The notes below the pieces were generated by a model. It saw only the letters and a list, made by a program, of their open reading frames with translations, had not been told where the DNA came from and did not search any database. A program made the translations under genes and the position numbers. 64,000 bases of DNA, from positions 3,224,001 through 3,288,000 of the forward strand of contig NZ_JAPEVI010000003.1 of the NCBI RefSeq assembly GCF_026240905.1, given 5' to 3'. Shown here one piece after another: positions 53,053 to 61,552 of this stretch. Source of the DNA: Roseibium salinum. Lineage in GTDB: Bacteria; Pseudomonadota; Alphaproteobacteria; Rhizobiales; Stappiaceae. Each line of letters opens with the position of its first letter. Position 1 is the first letter of the stretch.

Positions 53053-53990
53053 GAGGTGCGTTCCTCAAATAGCGCCAAAAAGAATGCCGACGCCCCTTGG
53101 AAAGGTCCCGGCACGGTGTCGTCCGCACTGTCCGAACGTCGCCGTCCGGCCCGCGTAAGGACAAGGGGATCCCGCGGGCTGCGGCCCGCGGGTCTTAATG
53201 GTTTATCCGAGCACTGTGTCATCCACAAGGGCACCAGGCCCGGGGTGGCGCCTGGCGGGCATTTGCCGAGGATGATCATGCCGAGCACGTCGTCGTCGGT
53301 CACGTCCTGGGTGCGCGCCGTGCCGACAAGCTCGCCGTTCTTCATCACGGCCAACCGGTCGCAAAGCTGGAAGACGTCGTGAATGTCGTGGCTGATCAGG
53401 AAGATGCCGATGCCCTGCTTCTTCAGTTGCTGGATCAGTTCCGCCACCATCTGGGTTTCGTGCACGCCGAGCGCTGCGGTCGGCTCGTCCATGATCAGGA
53501 TCCTGGCGTTGAAATAGACCGCCCGGGCAATCGCCACCGACTGGCGCTGGCCACCGGACAGGGCTTTCACCGGCGCATGGAACTTTTTGAAGTTCGGATT
53601 GAGCCGGGACATGATCTTGCGGGTTTCCGCCTCCATGGCATCGTCATCGACAAAGCCCAGAGCGGTGGTCAGTTCACGGCCGAGGAACAGGTTGGAAGCG
53701 GCATCGAGATTGTCGGCCAGAGCCAGGGTCTGGTAGATCGTCTCGATGTTGTGCGAGCGCGCGTCCCGCGGTGAGTGGATATGAACTTCCTCGCCATTGA
53801 TGCGGATCTCGCCGCTGTCGGCCTTGTAGGCGCCCGACAGGATCTTGATCAGGGTCGACTTGCCGGCGCCGTTATGGCCCAGCAGCCCGACCACTTCGCC
53901 CGGGTAGAGGTCGACGGAGACGTGATCCACGGCATGCACCCCGCCAAAGGAGATGCACATGTCCTTCATTTCTACGAGAGGGGTTTCCAT
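52983..53990 (-). CDS. xylG: Xylose ABC transporter ATP-binding protein, single-ATPase (FrcA-like) type; C-terminus probably frameshifted
   Basis: Residues 1-245 are a complete ABC ATPase: Walker [13 protein letters not shown], signature LSGGQRQS, Walker [15 protein letters not shown] and switch LISHDIHDV. After [18 protein letters not shown] the frame continues with about 85 arginine- and serine-rich residues that overlap xylB, unlike the family. Adding one C in GGGCCTGG near 53240 would give [13 protein letters not shown] and a stop at 53203, a protein of about 263 residues, the normal size for FrcA-like single-domain ATPases. The ATG at 53990 has GGGAGAG upstream and follows the xylH stop by 3 bases. 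It powers xylose import with xylH and xylF. Confidence 0.85.
   Translation of the reverse strand: METPLVEMKDMCISFGGVHAVDHVSVDLYPGEVVGLLGHNGAGKSTLIKILSGAYKADSGEIRINGEEVHIHSPRDARSHNIETIYQTLALADNLDAASNLFLGRELTTALGFVDDDAMEAETRKIMSRLNPNFKKFHAPVKALSGGQRQSVAIARAVYFNARILIMDEPTAALGVHETQMVAELIQQLKKQGIGIFLISHDIHDVFQLCDRLAVMKNGELVGTARTQDVTDDDVLGMIILGKCPPGATPGLVPLWMTQCSDKPLRPAGRSPRDPLVLTRAGRRRSDSADDTVPGPFQGASAFFLALFEERTSCLSASISAPVRSKAFLLAKTSR
53171..53192. terminator. Perfect GC-rich hairpin between xylG and xylB
   Basis: CCCGCGGGC (53171-53179) and GCCCGCGGG (53184-53192) pair perfectly with loop TGCG. It lies just past the restored xylG stop (53203) in transcript order and before the xylB start (53052). 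There is no T-tract on the minus strand; it may be a processing or attenuation stem separating transport from metabolic genes. Confidence 0.55.
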
Positions 53991-53993
53991 CAC

Positions 53994-55283
53994 TTACTCT
54001 CCCGTGCGTTTGCGGTAGATGATATCGACCAGAACCGCCAGGACCAGCACCGAGCCGACCACTATGTTCTGGAGCGGTGCGTCGACGCCGACCATGGCCA
54101 TTCCCGATTGCAGGGACTGCATGATCAGCGCGCCGAGGATCGCGCCGTAAATGGTGCCGATCCCGCCGGCGAGCGCCGTTCCGCCGATTACGGCGGCAGC
54201 GATGACGCGCAGCTCGTCGAGCGTGCCGATGTCATTGGTCGAAAAGCCGAGGCGGGCCGCGGCGACGGCGCCGGCAAGCGCACTCAGGCCGCCCATGATC
54301 GCAAAGACCTTGACGGTCAGGAAGCGGGTGTTGATGCCCGAAAGCTCGGCCGCATCCGGGTTGCCGCCCGTTGCGAAGATGTACCGGCCGAGGCGGGTAC
54401 GCCGCGCGACGATGGTCATGATGACGGCGACGACGATCAGCAGCACCACGGAATAGGGAATGCCGTAGCCCATGGTCACCCCTTCGGGCAGGGTTTCGCC
54501 CCTGGCTTCGAAGATGCGCTCCAGCCGCGGCCGCGCGATTTCGTAGGAGTTCAGGATCCAGACGAAGCCGAGGATCGCGACGGACGTGATGCCCGCCATG
54601 GTGAATTCCGCCCAGACCGGCTTGACCGGGAACCCGTGCGAGGCCTTGCGGCGGCGGGAGGTGACCTGCAGCCACAGGGCCAAGGCAACGGCGACGACGC
54701 CGAAGATCCAGGAACCGGTTTCCCCCATGGTGCCGCCGATGCCGCCCATTTTCTTGAAGGTCGCGTCGAGCGGACCGATCGTCTGGCCGGAGGTGATGAA
54801 CCAGGCCACGTTGCGCCAGACCAGAAGCCCGCCAAGGGTGACGATGAACGCCGGAATGCCGAGATAGCCGATCATCCAGCCATGGAAGGCGCCGATGGCG
54901 ATGCCCACTGCAAGCCCCGCCAGAACGGCAAGGATCCAGATGGCGGGATGGCCCAGACCCAGATAGTCGGGAAGGATATCCGTCTGGACGACCGCCATGA
55001 CGGCGGCAACCGTCGCCAGCAGGGACCCGACCGACAGGTCGATATGGCGTGTGACGATGACGAACACCATACCGGTCGCCATGATGGCGACGGACACGGT
55101 CTGGATCGTCAGGTTGAATATGTTGCGCGGTGTCAGGAACCGGCCTTCCGTAAACACGTCGAACGCCAGACAGAGCACGACGAATGCGCCGATCATGCCC
55201 AGAAGGCGGGTGTCGAGCTGCATCGCGGCAATAAGATTACGTGCTGTCGGGCGCTTGGACCCTGACAGAGCAGTGTCGGACAT
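53994..55283 (-). CDS. xylH: Xylose ABC transporter permease
   Basis: A 429-residue CUT2-family permease with about ten hydrophobic segments. HIDLSVGSLLATVAAVMAV and ELSGINTRFLTVKVFAIMGGLSALAGAVAAARL are highly typical of XylH-type permeases, and LRVIAAAVIGGTALAGGIGTIYGAILGALIM is the conserved CUT2 C-terminal block. The start at 55283 has AGGAG eight bases upstream. It lies between xylF and xylG in the operon. Confidence 0.95.
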   Translation of the reverse strand: MSDTALSGSKRPTARNLIAAMQLDTRLLGMIGAFVVLCLAFDVFTEGRFLTPRNIFNLTIQTVSVAIMATGMVFVIVTRHIDLSVGSLLATVAAVMAVVQTDILPDYLGLGHPAIWILAVLAGLAVGIAIGAFHGWMIGYLGIPAFIVTLGGLLVWRNVAWFITSGQTIGPLDATFKKMGGIGGTMGETGSWIFGVVAVALALWLQVTSRRRKASHGFPVKPVWAEFTMAGITSVAILGFVWILNSYEIARPRLERIFEARGETLPEGVTMGYGIPYSVVLLIVVAVIMTIVARRTRLGRYIFATGGNPDAAELSGINTRFLTVKVFAIMGGLSALAGAVAAARLGFSTNDIGTLDELRVIAAAVIGGTALAGGIGTIYGAILGALIMQSLQSGMAMVGVDAPLQNIVVGSVLVLAVLVDIIYRKRTGE

Positions 55284-55371
55284 AGGGGTTACTCCTGCTT
55301 GGAGACCATCACGCTTACGCATCGGGTGGCCCGTCCCGAGGGAGCCGCCCGCAGCAACGCTCCCTGTTATT

Positions 55372-55399
55372 AGCCCCGGTTACAAGAATAACCGGGGCT
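55372..55399 (-). promoter_or_regulatory. Intercistronic hairpin between xylF and xylH
   Basis: AGCCCCGGTTA (55372-55382) and TAACCGGGGCT (55389-55399) are perfect 11-bp inverted copies with loop CAAGAA. It follows the xylF stop (55420) in transcript order. No T-tract follows on the minus strand. Such stems usually stabilise the binding-protein message relative to downstream genes; that role is inferred. Confidence 0.65.
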
Positions 55400-55419
55400 G
55401 CGCTTTCAGCGTATTGTTA

Positions 55420-56451
55420 TTAGTTACAGGGAGCCGGGCCGTTTTCCACGCCCTGGCAGAGATCTTCCTTGGAGATCCAGCCGGCATCGACAACGACGTT
55501 CAGGTTTTCCTGGGTGACCGGAACCGGTGCCAGGAACTTGGCCGTCAGCTCGGTTCCGCCCGGAGACGTCCAGGAAGCAGCGCCTTCGATGTCGGTCATT
55601 TCCGTGCCGTTCGCCATGGCGACAGCGGCTTCGGCCGCAGCCTTGCCGAGGTCACGGGCGTCCTTCCAGACGGAAACCGTCTGGGTTCCCTTGGCAACGC
55701 GGTTCAGCGCCGCATGGTCGCCATCCTGACCGGAAACCGGAATACCTTCCATTCCCTGAGCCGTCAGAGCGGCAACGACACCGCCGGCGGTACCGTCATT
55801 GGAAGCCACGACAGCGTCGACATTGTTGTCGTTGGCCGTCAGAATCTGTTCCATGTTGCGCTGAGCGTTGGCCGGCAGCCAGCCGTCGGTATAGGCTTCG
55901 CCGACGATCTCGATGTCGCCCGCGTCAATGGCCGGCTGCAGAACTTCCTGCTGACCTTCGCGGAGGAAATCCGCATTCGGGTCGGTCGGAGAGCCCTTGA
56001 TCATGACGTAGTTGCCCTTGGGCGCAGCTTCCAGAACCGCTCTGGCCTGCATGCGGCCGACTTCGACGTTGTCGAAGGTCAGGTAGAAGGCACGCGGGTC
56101 GTCGATCAGGCGGTCATAGCCGACGATCGGGATGCCTTCATCGGCAGCGGCCTGAACAGCCGGTCCGATCGCCTGGGAATCCTGAGCCAGAATGATCAGC
56201 GCGGTTGCGCCCTGTGCGATCAGGGCTTCGACGTCCGAAATCTGTTTCGCGGAAGAGCTCTGTGCGTCCGCGGAAATGTACGATGCGCCGGCAGCGTCCA
56301 AAGCTTCCTTGATGGCCGCTTCGTCGGTCTTCCAGCGTTCTTCCTGGAAGTTGGACCAGCTCACGCCGACGACGATGTCCTGCGCCTGAGCGACGTGAAT
56401 TGCGGTCGCGGACATGAGGACGCCCGCCAGCAAAGTGGTGATTTTACGCAT
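55420..56451 (-). CDS. xylF: Xylose ABC transporter substrate-binding protein
   Basis: A 343-residue periplasmic protein. The signal peptide MRKITTLLAGVLMSATAIHVAQA is followed by QDIVVGVSWSNFQEERWKTDEAAIKEAL, the XylF-type start, then PIVGYDRLIDDPRAFYLTFDNVEVGRMQA and AVVASNDGTAGGVVAALTAQGMEGIPVSGQDGDHAALNRVAKGTQTVSVWKD, the conserved sugar-binding blocks. The C-terminus DLCQGVENGPAPCN has two Cys that may form a disulfide. The ATG at 56451 has GGAGGA upstream. It is the first gene of the operon, divergent from the ROK regulator. Confidence 0.96.
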   Translation of the reverse strand: MRKITTLLAGVLMSATAIHVAQAQDIVVGVSWSNFQEERWKTDEAAIKEALDAAGASYISADAQSSSAKQISDVEALIAQGATALIILAQDSQAIGPAVQAAADEGIPIVGYDRLIDDPRAFYLTFDNVEVGRMQARAVLEAAPKGNYVMIKGSPTDPNADFLREGQQEVLQPAIDAGDIEIVGEAYTDGWLPANAQRNMEQILTANDNNVDAVVASNDGTAGGVVAALTAQGMEGIPVSGQDGDHAALNRVAKGTQTVSVWKDARDLGKAAAEAAVAMANGTEMTDIEGAASWTSPGGTELTAKFLAPVPVTQENLNVVVDAGWISKEDLCQGVENGPAPCN

Positions 56452-56605
56452 TGCGATGTTTCCTCCAGTTGGCGCAACTCGCATGACGCGGCTGCACCTG
56501 AAAATGCGTCTGCTTATCCGGCGCCAATCCAGGCGCCTTTGATTAGGACAACCTTATTGTTATTTTTTTTGGTGCCCGAAAAAAGTTGCTCTAAAGCGCC
56601 GCTCC

Positions 56606-56627
56606 TGTCAACATGGTTTTGCAAAAC
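56606..56627 (-). promoter_or_regulatory. xylF promoter -35 region and adjacent palindrome (candidate ROK operator)
   Basis: On the minus strand, TTGACA (56611-56606) is a perfect -35 box; the -10 is weak. Immediately upstream on that strand is the perfect palindrome GTTTTGCAAAAC (56616-56627). It lies between xylF and the divergent xylose ROK regulator, where its operator is expected. A second inverted repeat, GGCGCC-N6-GGCGCC, is at 56520-56537 in the xylF leader. Confidence 0.45.
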
Positions 56628-56700
56628 TCTGCTCCACGGGACGGAAAATTCTCGAATGAGGGCGGAAAAACCGGGGCAAACCCGGTACGGAGGAAACACC

Positions 56701-56724
56701 TTGGGAAGAGCTGAGCGAGCATGA
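56701..56724 (+). other. Possible 7-codon leader ORF overlapping the ROK regulator start
   Basis: GGAGGA (56689-56694), six bases of spacer and TTG at 56701 make a well-formed start; the frame encodes seven codons and its TGA (56722-56724) overlaps the ATG (56721) of the ROK gene. The ROK start itself has no comparable ribosome site. This may be a coupling leader, or coincidence. Confidence 0.35.
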
Positions 56725-57986
56725 CACGCAAGGCGGACCGGGATCAGATCCGGCGGCAAAACAGAAGTATCATCCTGCAGGCCCTGCGCCGGAACGGCCC
56801 GATGGCCCGGATCGATCTCGGCCACATGACGCGGTTGAGCCCGGCCACCGTGACGGCCATCACATCCGACCTTCTGGACCAGGGATTGATCCTCAGTCTG
56901 GAAAGCGAAGAGCCGAAGGCGCCACAGGCGCGCGGTCGGCCGCGCACCTTGCTGAAGCTGAACCCGGATGCGGCCTACATGATCGGTGTCCGGCTCTCGG
57001 TCAACAATATCGACCTGGCGCTGGTGGATTTCGCGGGCGAGGTGACACGGGAAAAGCGCACCCATTTCAACAGCACGAACGCCGATGCGCACAGCTTCCC
57101 CAAGGCCCTGGTGGACGCCATCCGGCTGTTCCTGGAGGAAGCGGGCGTCGGGCAAGCGCGCGTGCGGGAAATCGGCGTGGCCGCGCAGGGCGTCGTGGAG
57201 ACGGAAACCGGCGTGGTCGCCTGGAGCCCGGCCTTTGCGGGCCGGAAGATCCCGATCGTCAGCCCGCTGCACGCGGCCTTTGGCGCGGAGTGCTACATCT
57301 CCAACGATACCAACATGATTGCCGAGGCCCTGCACTGGTCCGACCCGAACCGGTACAGCGGCACCTTCGCCGTCATCATGCTCGACTACGGTGTCGGCAT
57401 GGGGCTCTATCTCAACAATCAGCTGTTTTCCGGCGCCAGCGGGACCGCCGCCGAGTTCGGCCATGCCAATCATATTCCGGGCGGAGCCCTTTGCCGCTGC
57501 GGCAAGAAGGGCTGTCTGGAAGCCTATCTTTCCGACTATGCCCTGGTGCGGGCGGCAACCCATCAGCCGGAAGATACGGCTCCCGATACGATCGATGCGG
57601 GCGTGAGCGGACTTGCCCGGCTGATCGAACTGGCCAGTTCCGGCGACACTGACGCCCGCACGGCCTTCCACGAGGCCGGACGCGTGCTTGGCTACGGCCT
57701 TGCCCGGGTGATCGCCATGATCGACCCGAGACGTGTGGTGCTGACCGGCGCCGCCATGCGGGCCTTTTCGTTCATGGAAAGAGGCATGTGGGAGGGGCTC
57801 GAAGAGGCCCTGGTCGCGGATCTGCGCAACAATTTCTCGCTCGACGTAATGCCCTGGAACGGGGACTTCATCCGCAGCGGGCTGATTGCGCAGTCGATGG
57901 AACGCCTCGACAAGGACTTCCTGGGCAAGGCATCGCTTGCGGCAGGCCGTACGCCGCGGCCCGACAATTCGGAGGTGCGGGCATGA
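56721..57986 (+). CDS. ROK family transcriptional regulator of xylose genes (XylR-type)
   Basis: A 421-residue regulator. Residues 1-75 are a winged helix (NRSIILQALRRNGPMARIDLGHMTRLSPATVTAITSDLLDQGLI). The remainder is a ROK sugar-kinase-like domain with the zinc motif HIPGGALCRCGKKGCLEAYLSDYAL (CxCGxxGC, His upstream) and the sugar-binding SNDTNMIAEA and GTAAEFGHAN. It probably represses xylF and its operon in the absence of xylose. The gene is divergent from xylF, and its TGA overlaps the ATG of the di-heme oxidoreductase gene, so it is the first cistron of an unusual three-gene unit. The C-terminal roughly 20 residues are extra and basic. Confidence 0.9.
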   Translation: MTRKADRDQIRRQNRSIILQALRRNGPMARIDLGHMTRLSPATVTAITSDLLDQGLILSLESEEPKAPQARGRPRTLLKLNPDAAYMIGVRLSVNNIDLALVDFAGEVTREKRTHFNSTNADAHSFPKALVDAIRLFLEEAGVGQARVREIGVAAQGVVETETGVVAWSPAFAGRKIPIVSPLHAAFGAECYISNDTNMIAEALHWSDPNRYSGTFAVIMLDYGVGMGLYLNNQLFSGASGTAAEFGHANHIPGGALCRCGKKGCLEAYLSDYALVRAATHQPEDTAPDTIDAGVSGLARLIELASSGDTDARTAFHEAGRVLGYGLARVIAMIDPRRVVLTGAAMRAFSFMERGMWEGLEEALVADLRNNFSLDVMPWNGDFIRSGLIAQSMERLDKDFLGKASLAAGRTPRPDNSEVRA

Positions 57987-59410
57987 CCCCGATTTCGAGA
58001 CTGACAGCTTCCCTCCTCGCTCTCGGCCTTTGTCTTCCGACAGGCGCGCTGGCCGATACAGAGTTTGCTCCCTGGAGCGAGCGAGCCATCCAGGACGATG
58101 TCGACATCAAGGATCTTGCCCGGTCGGGGGAGGATCCGATCCCGGTTCTGCAGCCGATCGGCGAGAAGCTCTTTGAAGCCAAGTTCACCACCCTCGACGG
58201 GGCCGGGCGCCCGGATGCGACCAGGGCCATCGTGCCGACCAAGGTGCGCCGCCCGCCGCCTCAGGCCTTCCAGCGCCTCGCCGGGATGGATGCCAATTCC
58301 TGCGCCTCCTGTCACAACGAGCCGGTCATCGGCGGCTCGGGCGCGTTCACCGCAAACGTCTTCGTCTCCGAGGGCTTCGAGAGCACTGATTTCGACACGG
58401 TCGATCCGCAGTTTTCCAACGAACGCAACACTGTTGCCCTCCAGGGCGCAGGGCTGATCGAACTGCTTGCCCGGGAAATGACGATGGATCTGCGCGCGCA
58501 GAGGAAGGACGTGCTCGACAGGGCGCGTGCCGGGGGCGAGCCGCAAACAATCGGTCTTCACGCCAAAGGCATTTCGTTCGGGTCCCTGACTGCCTATCCC
58601 GACGGCACCGTGGATATCTCCGCCCTCGACGGCGTCGATTCCGACCTGACCGTGCGTCCCTTCAGCCAGAAGGGCGTCTTTGCGTCCCTGCGCCAATTCA
58701 CCGTCAACGCCTCGAACGACCATCACGGCATCCAGGCCGCCGAACGGTTCGGCGCCGCGTGGACCGGTACCGACGATTTCGATGGCGACGGCCATGCCGA
58801 CGAGATGACGCCGGGCCAGGTCTCTGCGCTCGTGGCCTTTCAGGCCACCCTGCCCGCGCCGACGCGCAAGCAGGACCTGCCGGATATCTGGCGGGATGCG
58901 GCGCAAGCCGGCGAAAAGCTTTTCGCCGATGTCGGCTGCACATCCTGCCACGTGCCGTCGCTGCCGCTGGAGAGCCTGATTTTCCACGACCCGGGCCCTT
59001 TTGACACGGCAGGCACCCTGCGCCAGAGCGACGTGGAGACGCCTCTGGCGCTGGATCTGGGAACGCTGGACTGGGTCAAGGCCCTGCCGCGGGACGATCA
59101 GGGCCGGGTTCTGGTGCCCCTTTACGGCGACCTGAAACGCCACACGGTCGCCGATGCGGCCAACGACACATTCGGCAACGAATTGCTGGCGCAGCGTTTC
59201 GTGGCCCGGGACGTGTTCATCACCTCTGAACTCTGGGGCATCGGCAGCACGGCGCCTTACGGCCACCGGGGAGACCTGACCACGCTGAACGAAGCCATCC
59301 TGGCCCATGGCGGCGAAGCCGCGCAGAGCCGGAAAGCCTATGCCGATCTGAAGGAGAGCAAGCGGCAGTCGATTATCGCCTTTCTGCGCAGCCTGGAGAT
59401 CGCGGAATGA
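57983..59410 (+). CDS. Di-heme oxidoreductase (DHOR/putative peroxidase family), periplasmic
   Basis: A 475-residue protein with signal peptide MTPISRLTASLLALGLCLPTGALA and two c-type heme sites, NSCASCHNEP (about residue 111) and GCTSCHVPS (about residue 317). C-terminal blocks PLYGDLKRHTVADAANDTFGNELLAQRF and WGIGSTAPYGHRGDLTTLNEAILAHGGEA are typical of the DHOR (di-haem oxidoreductase, putative peroxidase) family, distantly related to cytochrome c peroxidase and MauG. Electron transfer or peroxide-driven oxidation in the periplasm is expected. The ATG at 57983 has GGAGGT upstream and overlaps the ROK stop; the gene overlaps the CRTAC1-like gene by 4 bases. A link to xylose metabolism is suggested only by this coupling. 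Confidence 0.88.
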   Translation: MTPISRLTASLLALGLCLPTGALADTEFAPWSERAIQDDVDIKDLARSGEDPIPVLQPIGEKLFEAKFTTLDGAGRPDATRAIVPTKVRRPPPQAFQRLAGMDANSCASCHNEPVIGGSGAFTANVFVSEGFESTDFDTVDPQFSNERNTVALQGAGLIELLAREMTMDLRAQRKDVLDRARAGGEPQTIGLHAKGISFGSLTAYPDGTVDISALDGVDSDLTVRPFSQKGVFASLRQFTVNASNDHHGIQAAERFGAAWTGTDDFDGDGHADEMTPGQVSALVAFQATLPAPTRKQDLPDIWRDAAQAGEKLFADVGCTSCHVPSLPLESLIFHDPGPFDTAGTLRQSDVETPLALDLGTLDWVKALPRDDQGRVLVPLYGDLKRHTVADAANDTFGNELLAQRFVARDVFITSELWGIGSTAPYGHRGDLTTLNEAILAHGGEAAQSRKAYADLKESKRQSIIAFLRSLEIAE

Positions 59411-61071
59411 TGAAACATCTCGGCCATTCAATCTCCGCCGTGTGCCTGGCGGCGGCATTCGTCCAGCCGGCGCTGGCAAACGGCGAAGCCGGGAAGGCTT
59501 CCATCGCTCCGGTACCTCTATTCGTGGAAGAGGCGCAGGCAGCCGGGATCAGCCACAGCTATGACGGTGCCTGGGAGTTTTTCGTCGGCGGCGGCACCGC
59601 GGTCTTCGACTGCGACGGCGACCGGCGGCCGGACCTGTTCCTTGCAGGCGGCAGGAACCCCTCGCAACTCTTCCGGAACGCCAGCCCGACGGGCGGCGCC
59701 CTGAAATTCGTCCCGGCCGACACCGGACTGACGGACAAGCAGGCGGTCAACGTCCTTGGCGCCTATCCGCTCGACTTCAACAACGACGACATTGCGGACC
59801 TTGCCGTGCTGCGCCTGGGAGAAAACCTCCTGCTGGAGGGAAAAGGCGCGTGCAGGTTCGAAGTTGCCAACCGGGCGCTCGGCTTTGACGGCGGGCGCGA
59901 ATGGACCACGTCCTTTTCGGCGAGCTTCGAACAGGACCAGACTTATCCGACGCTGGCTTTCGGCAACTACGTCGACCGCTCGGCGCCGGGTTCGCCCTGG
60001 GGAACATGCCACGACAATTTCCTGTTCAGGCCGGTCGGGGCCGCCGATGGCGGCGTCAGCTATTCCGAGGCCACCCGCCTTTCACCGGGCTATTGCAGCC
60101 TGTCGATGCTGTTTACCGACTGGAACCGGTCCGGCGAAGCGGCGCTCAGGATATCCAACGACCGGCAGTATTACCGCGGCGGCCAGGAACAGCTCTGGGC
60201 CGTTCCGCCGGGAAGACCCCCGCGGCCCTACCGCAAATCCGACGGCTGGCAGCATGTGAAGATCTGGGGCATGGGGATCGCCTCGATCGATCTCGACGTC
60301 GACGGCTTCCCGGAATATGCGCTGACCAGCATGGGCGACACCAAGCTGCAGAAGCTCGACCCGGAAGCGGACGAAACGGTGCCGATCTACCAGGACGTGG
60401 CCTTCGATCTCGGGGTGACCGCGCACAGGCCCTATGCGGGAGGCGACCTGAAACCCTCGACCGGCTGGCATTCGGAATTCCAGGACGTCAACAATGACGG
60501 GCTCTGGGATCTGTTCATCGCCAAGGGTAACGTGGAAGCCATGCCGGACTTCGCCGCCTATGACCCGGACAACCTGCTGATTGGACAGTGGGCCGGCAGG
60601 TTTACCGAGACCGGCGACACGGCCGGCATCAACCTGGACCGCCGCGGCCGCGGCGCGGGCCTTGCGGATTTCAACGCGGACGGGCTGTTGGATCTCGTCG
60701 TCGTCAACCGGGGCGGGCCTGTCAGCCTGTTCCGCAACGTCGGCCGGGGAACGGCGGAGAAGCCGAAGCAGATCGGCAACTGGCTCGCGGTCGACATTCG
60801 CCAGCCGCGCCAGGCGAACACGCGGGCCGTCGGAGCGAAAATCAGTGTGAAGACCGGCAACCGGACCGTCGTGAAAGACGTCCAGGTGGGGGCCGGCCAC
60901 GCGTCGGGACAGATGGGCTTCATCCACTTCGGCCTCGGCGTTGCCGAGCGGGCCAATGTGCGAATCAAATGGCCGGATGGAGACTGGAGCCACTCTTACC
61001 GCGTGTTTGCAAACGGCCACGTGATCATTGAGCGCGGCGCCGAGAAAGCCAAACTCTGGTTTCCGGAATAG
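59407..61071 (+). CDS. CRTAC1/UnbV-type FG-GAP repeat protein, exported
   Basis: A 554-residue protein with signal peptide (MMKHLGHSISAVCLAAAFVQPALA). Several FG-GAP/VCBS calcium-binding repeats are visible: TAVFDCDGDRRPDLFLAGG, YPLDFNNDDIADLAVLRLG, FQDVNNDGLWDLFIAKG and LADFNADGLLDLVVVNRGG, giving a beta-propeller. The C-terminal part (QANTRAVGAKISVKTGNRT; HFGLGVAERANVRIKWPDG) is the ASPIC/UnbV domain. Such proteins are extracellular or periplasmic with poorly known function. Its ATG overlaps the di-heme gene's TGA (ATGA), so the two should work together, perhaps as enzyme and partner. Confidence 0.87.
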   Translation: MMKHLGHSISAVCLAAAFVQPALANGEAGKASIAPVPLFVEEAQAAGISHSYDGAWEFFVGGGTAVFDCDGDRRPDLFLAGGRNPSQLFRNASPTGGALKFVPADTGLTDKQAVNVLGAYPLDFNNDDIADLAVLRLGENLLLEGKGACRFEVANRALGFDGGREWTTSFSASFEQDQTYPTLAFGNYVDRSAPGSPWGTCHDNFLFRPVGAADGGVSYSEATRLSPGYCSLSMLFTDWNRSGEAALRISNDRQYYRGGQEQLWAVPPGRPPRPYRKSDGWQHVKIWGMGIASIDLDVDGFPEYALTSMGDTKLQKLDPEADETVPIYQDVAFDLGVTAHRPYAGGDLKPSTGWHSEFQDVNNDGLWDLFIAKGNVEAMPDFAAYDPDNLLIGQWAGRFTETGDTAGINLDRRGRGAGLADFNADGLLDLVVVNRGGPVSLFRNVGRGTAEKPKQIGNWLAVDIRQPRQANTRAVGAKISVKTGNRTVVKDVQVGAGHASGQMGFIHFGLGVAERANVRIKWPDGDWSHSYRVFANGHVIIERGAEKAKLWFPE

Positions 61072-61297
61072 AGCCCCTGTCAGTTATTTCGACAATGGCC
61101 GCAATCCCGGATTCCAGAATTTCGGGGACCAAGGCACCTATTAGGGCTCTTGAGCAGCCTCAAGACCGGGCAAGCCACATTTAGGCCAAATAATTCCCGC
61201 CTGATGTCAGGGTGAGGTGCCGAGAATGGCGCCAGGGTCCGGACCCGCAAGATCGAATGCACTGGTCGCAGCGCCGGCAGCAAGATGGACAATCGAT

Positions 61298-61552
61298 ATG
61301 TACATCATCACGATGACCGGCATGGCTCTTTACGGCGGCATTGCTCTTTTGTTCGTGATCCTGTCGACCTCTGACCTGGTCGAATGCGGCCGCAGCAACA
61401 CCGCACGGCTGTGGGGGATGGTCGCGTGTTCGTTTTTCTGGCCGGTGACCCTCCTTGTGGTCAGCCTCCTGGCCCTGCTCGCCCAGTACAGGGACCCTGC
61501 GTCCCGTCCGGCGCGGCAGCTTTGGTCGCACCTGCCGCATCACTGGCACTGA
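61298..61552 (+). CDS. Small membrane protein of unknown function
   Basis: An 84-residue protein starting MYIITMTGM with two predicted membrane helices: MALYGGIALLFVILSTSDLV and LWGMVACSFFWPVTLLVVSLLALLAQY, separated by a short loop with ECGRSN. No family is recognised. The ribosome site is weak, and an in-frame extension back to 61217 looks non-coding, so the gene call rests on the two well-formed helices and codon pattern. Confidence 0.5.
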   Translation: MYIITMTGMALYGGIALLFVILSTSDLVECGRSNTARLWGMVACSFFWPVTLLVVSLLALLAQYRDPASRPARQLWSHLPHHWH

